Positions 62,935 to 64,000 of a DNA stretch of 64,000 nucleotides are shown in pieces. The position numbers were made by a program, and so were the translations under genes. The notes under the pieces were generated by a model. That model worked only from the letters and a program-made list of their open reading frames with translations. It had not been told where the DNA came from and did not search any database. Each line of letters opens with the position of its first letter. Position 1 is the stretch's first letter. The stretch comes from Bosea sp. RAC05 (GTDB lineage Bacteria; Pseudomonadota; Alphaproteobacteria; Rhizobiales; Beijerinckiaceae). The stretch is from positions 1,278,501 through 1,342,500 of the forward strand of contig NZ_CP016464.1 of assembly GCF_001713455.1 (NCBI RefSeq), written 5' to 3'.

Positions 62935-63642
62935 ATGACCCAGAAGATCAACGACCTGCGCGACCGCATGATCGTCGCGCTCGACGTGCCGACGATCTGG
63001 GACGCCTATCGCATCGTCTCGCAACTCGGCGACGCCGCGAGCTTCTACAAGATCGGCTATGCGCTCGCCTTCGCGGGCGGCCTGCAGCTCACCCAGCAGC
63101 TGGTCGCCGAAGGCAAGAAGGTCTTCCTCGACCTCAAGCTCCACGACATCGGCAACACCGTGACCGAGGGCGTTGCCTCCCTCAGCAATCTCGGCGTCGA
63201 CCTGCTCACGGTCCACGCCTACCCCCAGACGATGCGCGGCGCCGTCGAGGGGCGCGACGGGGCGGATCTGAAGCTCCTCGCCGTCACCGCGCTGACCTCC
63301 TATGACGATGGCGATCTGCGCGATGCAGGTTACGGGCTGGCCGTGCGCGACCTCGTGCGCCTGCGGGCGGAACAGGCCCGTACCGCCGGCATCGACGGCA
63401 TCGTCTGCTCGGCGGCCGAAACCGAGATCGTCCGCGATGTCATCGGCTCCGATATGCTCATCGTGACGCCCGGCATCCGGCCCGCCGGCAGCGCGGCCGG
63501 CGACCAGAAGCGCACGCTCACCCCCGGCGAGGCGATCCGCGCCGGCGTCGACCATCTCGTCGTCGGGCGTCCCATCATTCGCGCAGCCGACCCGCGTGGG
63601 GCGGCGGCCGCGATCATGGACGAGATCGCGGCAGCCTCCTAA
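62935..63642 (+). CDS. pyrF: Orotidine 5'-phosphate decarboxylase
   Basis: 235 aa TIM barrel. The catalytic Asp-Lys-Asp array is DLKLHD, and the phosphate-binding loop carries VTPGIRPAG and VVGRPIIRA. It decarboxylates OMP to UMP, the last step of de novo pyrimidine synthesis. The Shine-Dalgarno GGGAG is inside a stable hairpin. DUF1330 genes follow downstream on the same strand, with no recognisable terminator between. Confidence 0.97.
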   Translation: MTQKINDLRDRMIVALDVPTIWDAYRIVSQLGDAASFYKIGYALAFAGGLQLTQQLVAEGKKVFLDLKLHDIGNTVTEGVASLSNLGVDLLTVHAYPQTMRGAVEGRDGADLKLLAVTALTSYDDGDLRDAGYGLAVRDLVRLRAEQARTAGIDGIVCSAAETEIVRDVIGSDMLIVTPGIRPAGSAAGDQKRTLTPGEAIRAGVDHLVVGRPIIRAADPRGAAAAIMDEIAAAS

Positions 63643-63679
63643 GTTCGAGCTCCAGTCGATCTCTCAGAGGATTCGGATC

Positions 63680-63967
63680 ATGCCCAAGGGATATGTCGTG
63701 GCGCGCGCCAAGGTCAGCAATGCGACGCAATGGGCGGCCTATGCGGCGAAGGCCTCCGAGGCGATCCGCAAATATGGCGGCACCCCGCTGGTGCGCGGCG
63801 GCATGATGACGGTGGCGGAAGGCGAGGGCCGAGCCCGCAACGTCGTCATCGAGTTCGAGAGCTTCGAGGCCGCCAAGGCCTATGCGATGTCGCAGGACTA
63901 TGCCGAGGCCCGCAAGCTGCGCGAGGGCGCCGGCGAGATCGACATCGTCGTGGTCGAGGGCGTCTGA
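63680..63967 (+). CDS. DUF1330 family protein
   Basis: 95 aa ferredoxin-like alpha/beta protein. GYVVARAKVSNATQWAAYAAKA and VVIEFESFEAAKAYAMSQDYAEARKLRE are diagnostic of DUF1330, small dimeric proteins of unknown function related to EthD/ABM-like barrels. The ATG at 63680 (MPKGYVV) sets the family N-terminus. A second DUF1330 gene starts 2 nt after the stop. Confidence 0.9.
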   Translation: MPKGYVVARAKVSNATQWAAYAAKASEAIRKYGGTPLVRGGMMTVAEGEGRARNVVIEFESFEAAKAYAMSQDYAEARKLREGAGEIDIVVVEGV

Positions 63968-63968
63968 A

Positions 63969-64000
63969 ATGGCCAAGGGCTACTGGATCGCTCGGGTCGA
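63969..64000 (+). CDS. Second DUF1330 protein (5' end only, truncated by window)
   Basis: Only the first ten codons are visible, reading MAKGYWIARV. The start is aligned with MPKGYVVARAK of the preceding gene, so this is most likely a tandem paralogue co-transcribed with it. The rest lies beyond the window. Confidence 0.65.
   Translation, partial: MAKGYWIARV

Overview
The window is a GC-rich (roughly two-thirds G+C by eye), densely coded alphaproteobacterial chromosome segment, most likely order Hyphomicrobiales (Rhizobiales). A Bosea-like lineage is my best guess but is not proven. The evidence is an Irr-type Fur regulator with a heme regulatory Cys-Pro motif divergent from fabA-fabB-fabI, the block rnd-lptC-lptA-lptB-rpoN-hpf-ptsN, the def-fmt-truA/dapE neighbourhood, an NDUFA9-like protein, and palindromic repeats of the kind common in this order. 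No rRNA operon, CRISPR array or complete prophage is visible.

Layout. 1-1445 is the edge of an integrated element: a truncated tyrosine recombinase next to a tRNA-Leu(CAG) gene (1528-1614) that probably served as attachment site. 1.7-7.4 kb holds a chemoreceptor, an NDUFA9-like protein, a HAD phosphatase, a D-2-hydroxyacid dehydrogenase and an SH3 protein. 7.4-11.6 kb is irr divergent from fabA-fabB-(DUF3303)-fabI. 11.6-17.3 kb has an HxlR/NmrA-type redox pair with a perfect palindromic operator, argG, an HCCA isomerase-like protein, the LemA/M48 protease pair and a molybdoenzyme. 18.4-24.5 kb runs rpsA, an Hsp70-like gene, sppA, ihfB, lapA and an ornithine cyclodeaminase homologue. 24.5-32 kb mixes envelope and small membrane proteins: Bug-type binding protein, MepA, extensin-like lipoprotein, DUF2306, DUF2798, amidase, a 27-residue membrane microprotein and a Tim44-domain protein. 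32-41.3 kb carries dapB, alkB, a TRIC channel, grpE, glnD, an ssuABC-type transporter and an OsmC protein. 41.3-48 kb holds rmuC, def-fmt-truA, dapE and rnd. 48-56.5 kb is lipopolysaccharide export (lptCAB), rpoN, hpf, ptsN, class I fumarase and an MBL hydrolase. 56.5-64 kb contains an orphan protein with a plant-IQM-like C-terminal domain, efp-epmA-epmB (EF-P and its beta-lysylation enzymes), a Phd/VapC toxin-antitoxin pair, a FrnE-like protein, pyrF and tandem DUF1330 genes.

Most genes are core housekeeping: fatty acid synthesis under an iron regulator, formyl-Met metabolism, nitrogen signalling (glnD, rpoN, ptsN), LPS transport, and EF-P modification. The best leads for something undescribed are the IQM-like protein (56524-57828), the 27-aa membrane microprotein with a consensus Shine-Dalgarno and its own terminator (30288-30443), and two 5' hairpins that bury ribosome binding sites (45579-45598 and 62903-62933). 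Sharp palindromic operators at 12908-12928 and 28503-28523 are also worth following up. All family assignments come from reading the translated sequences; no database search was run.
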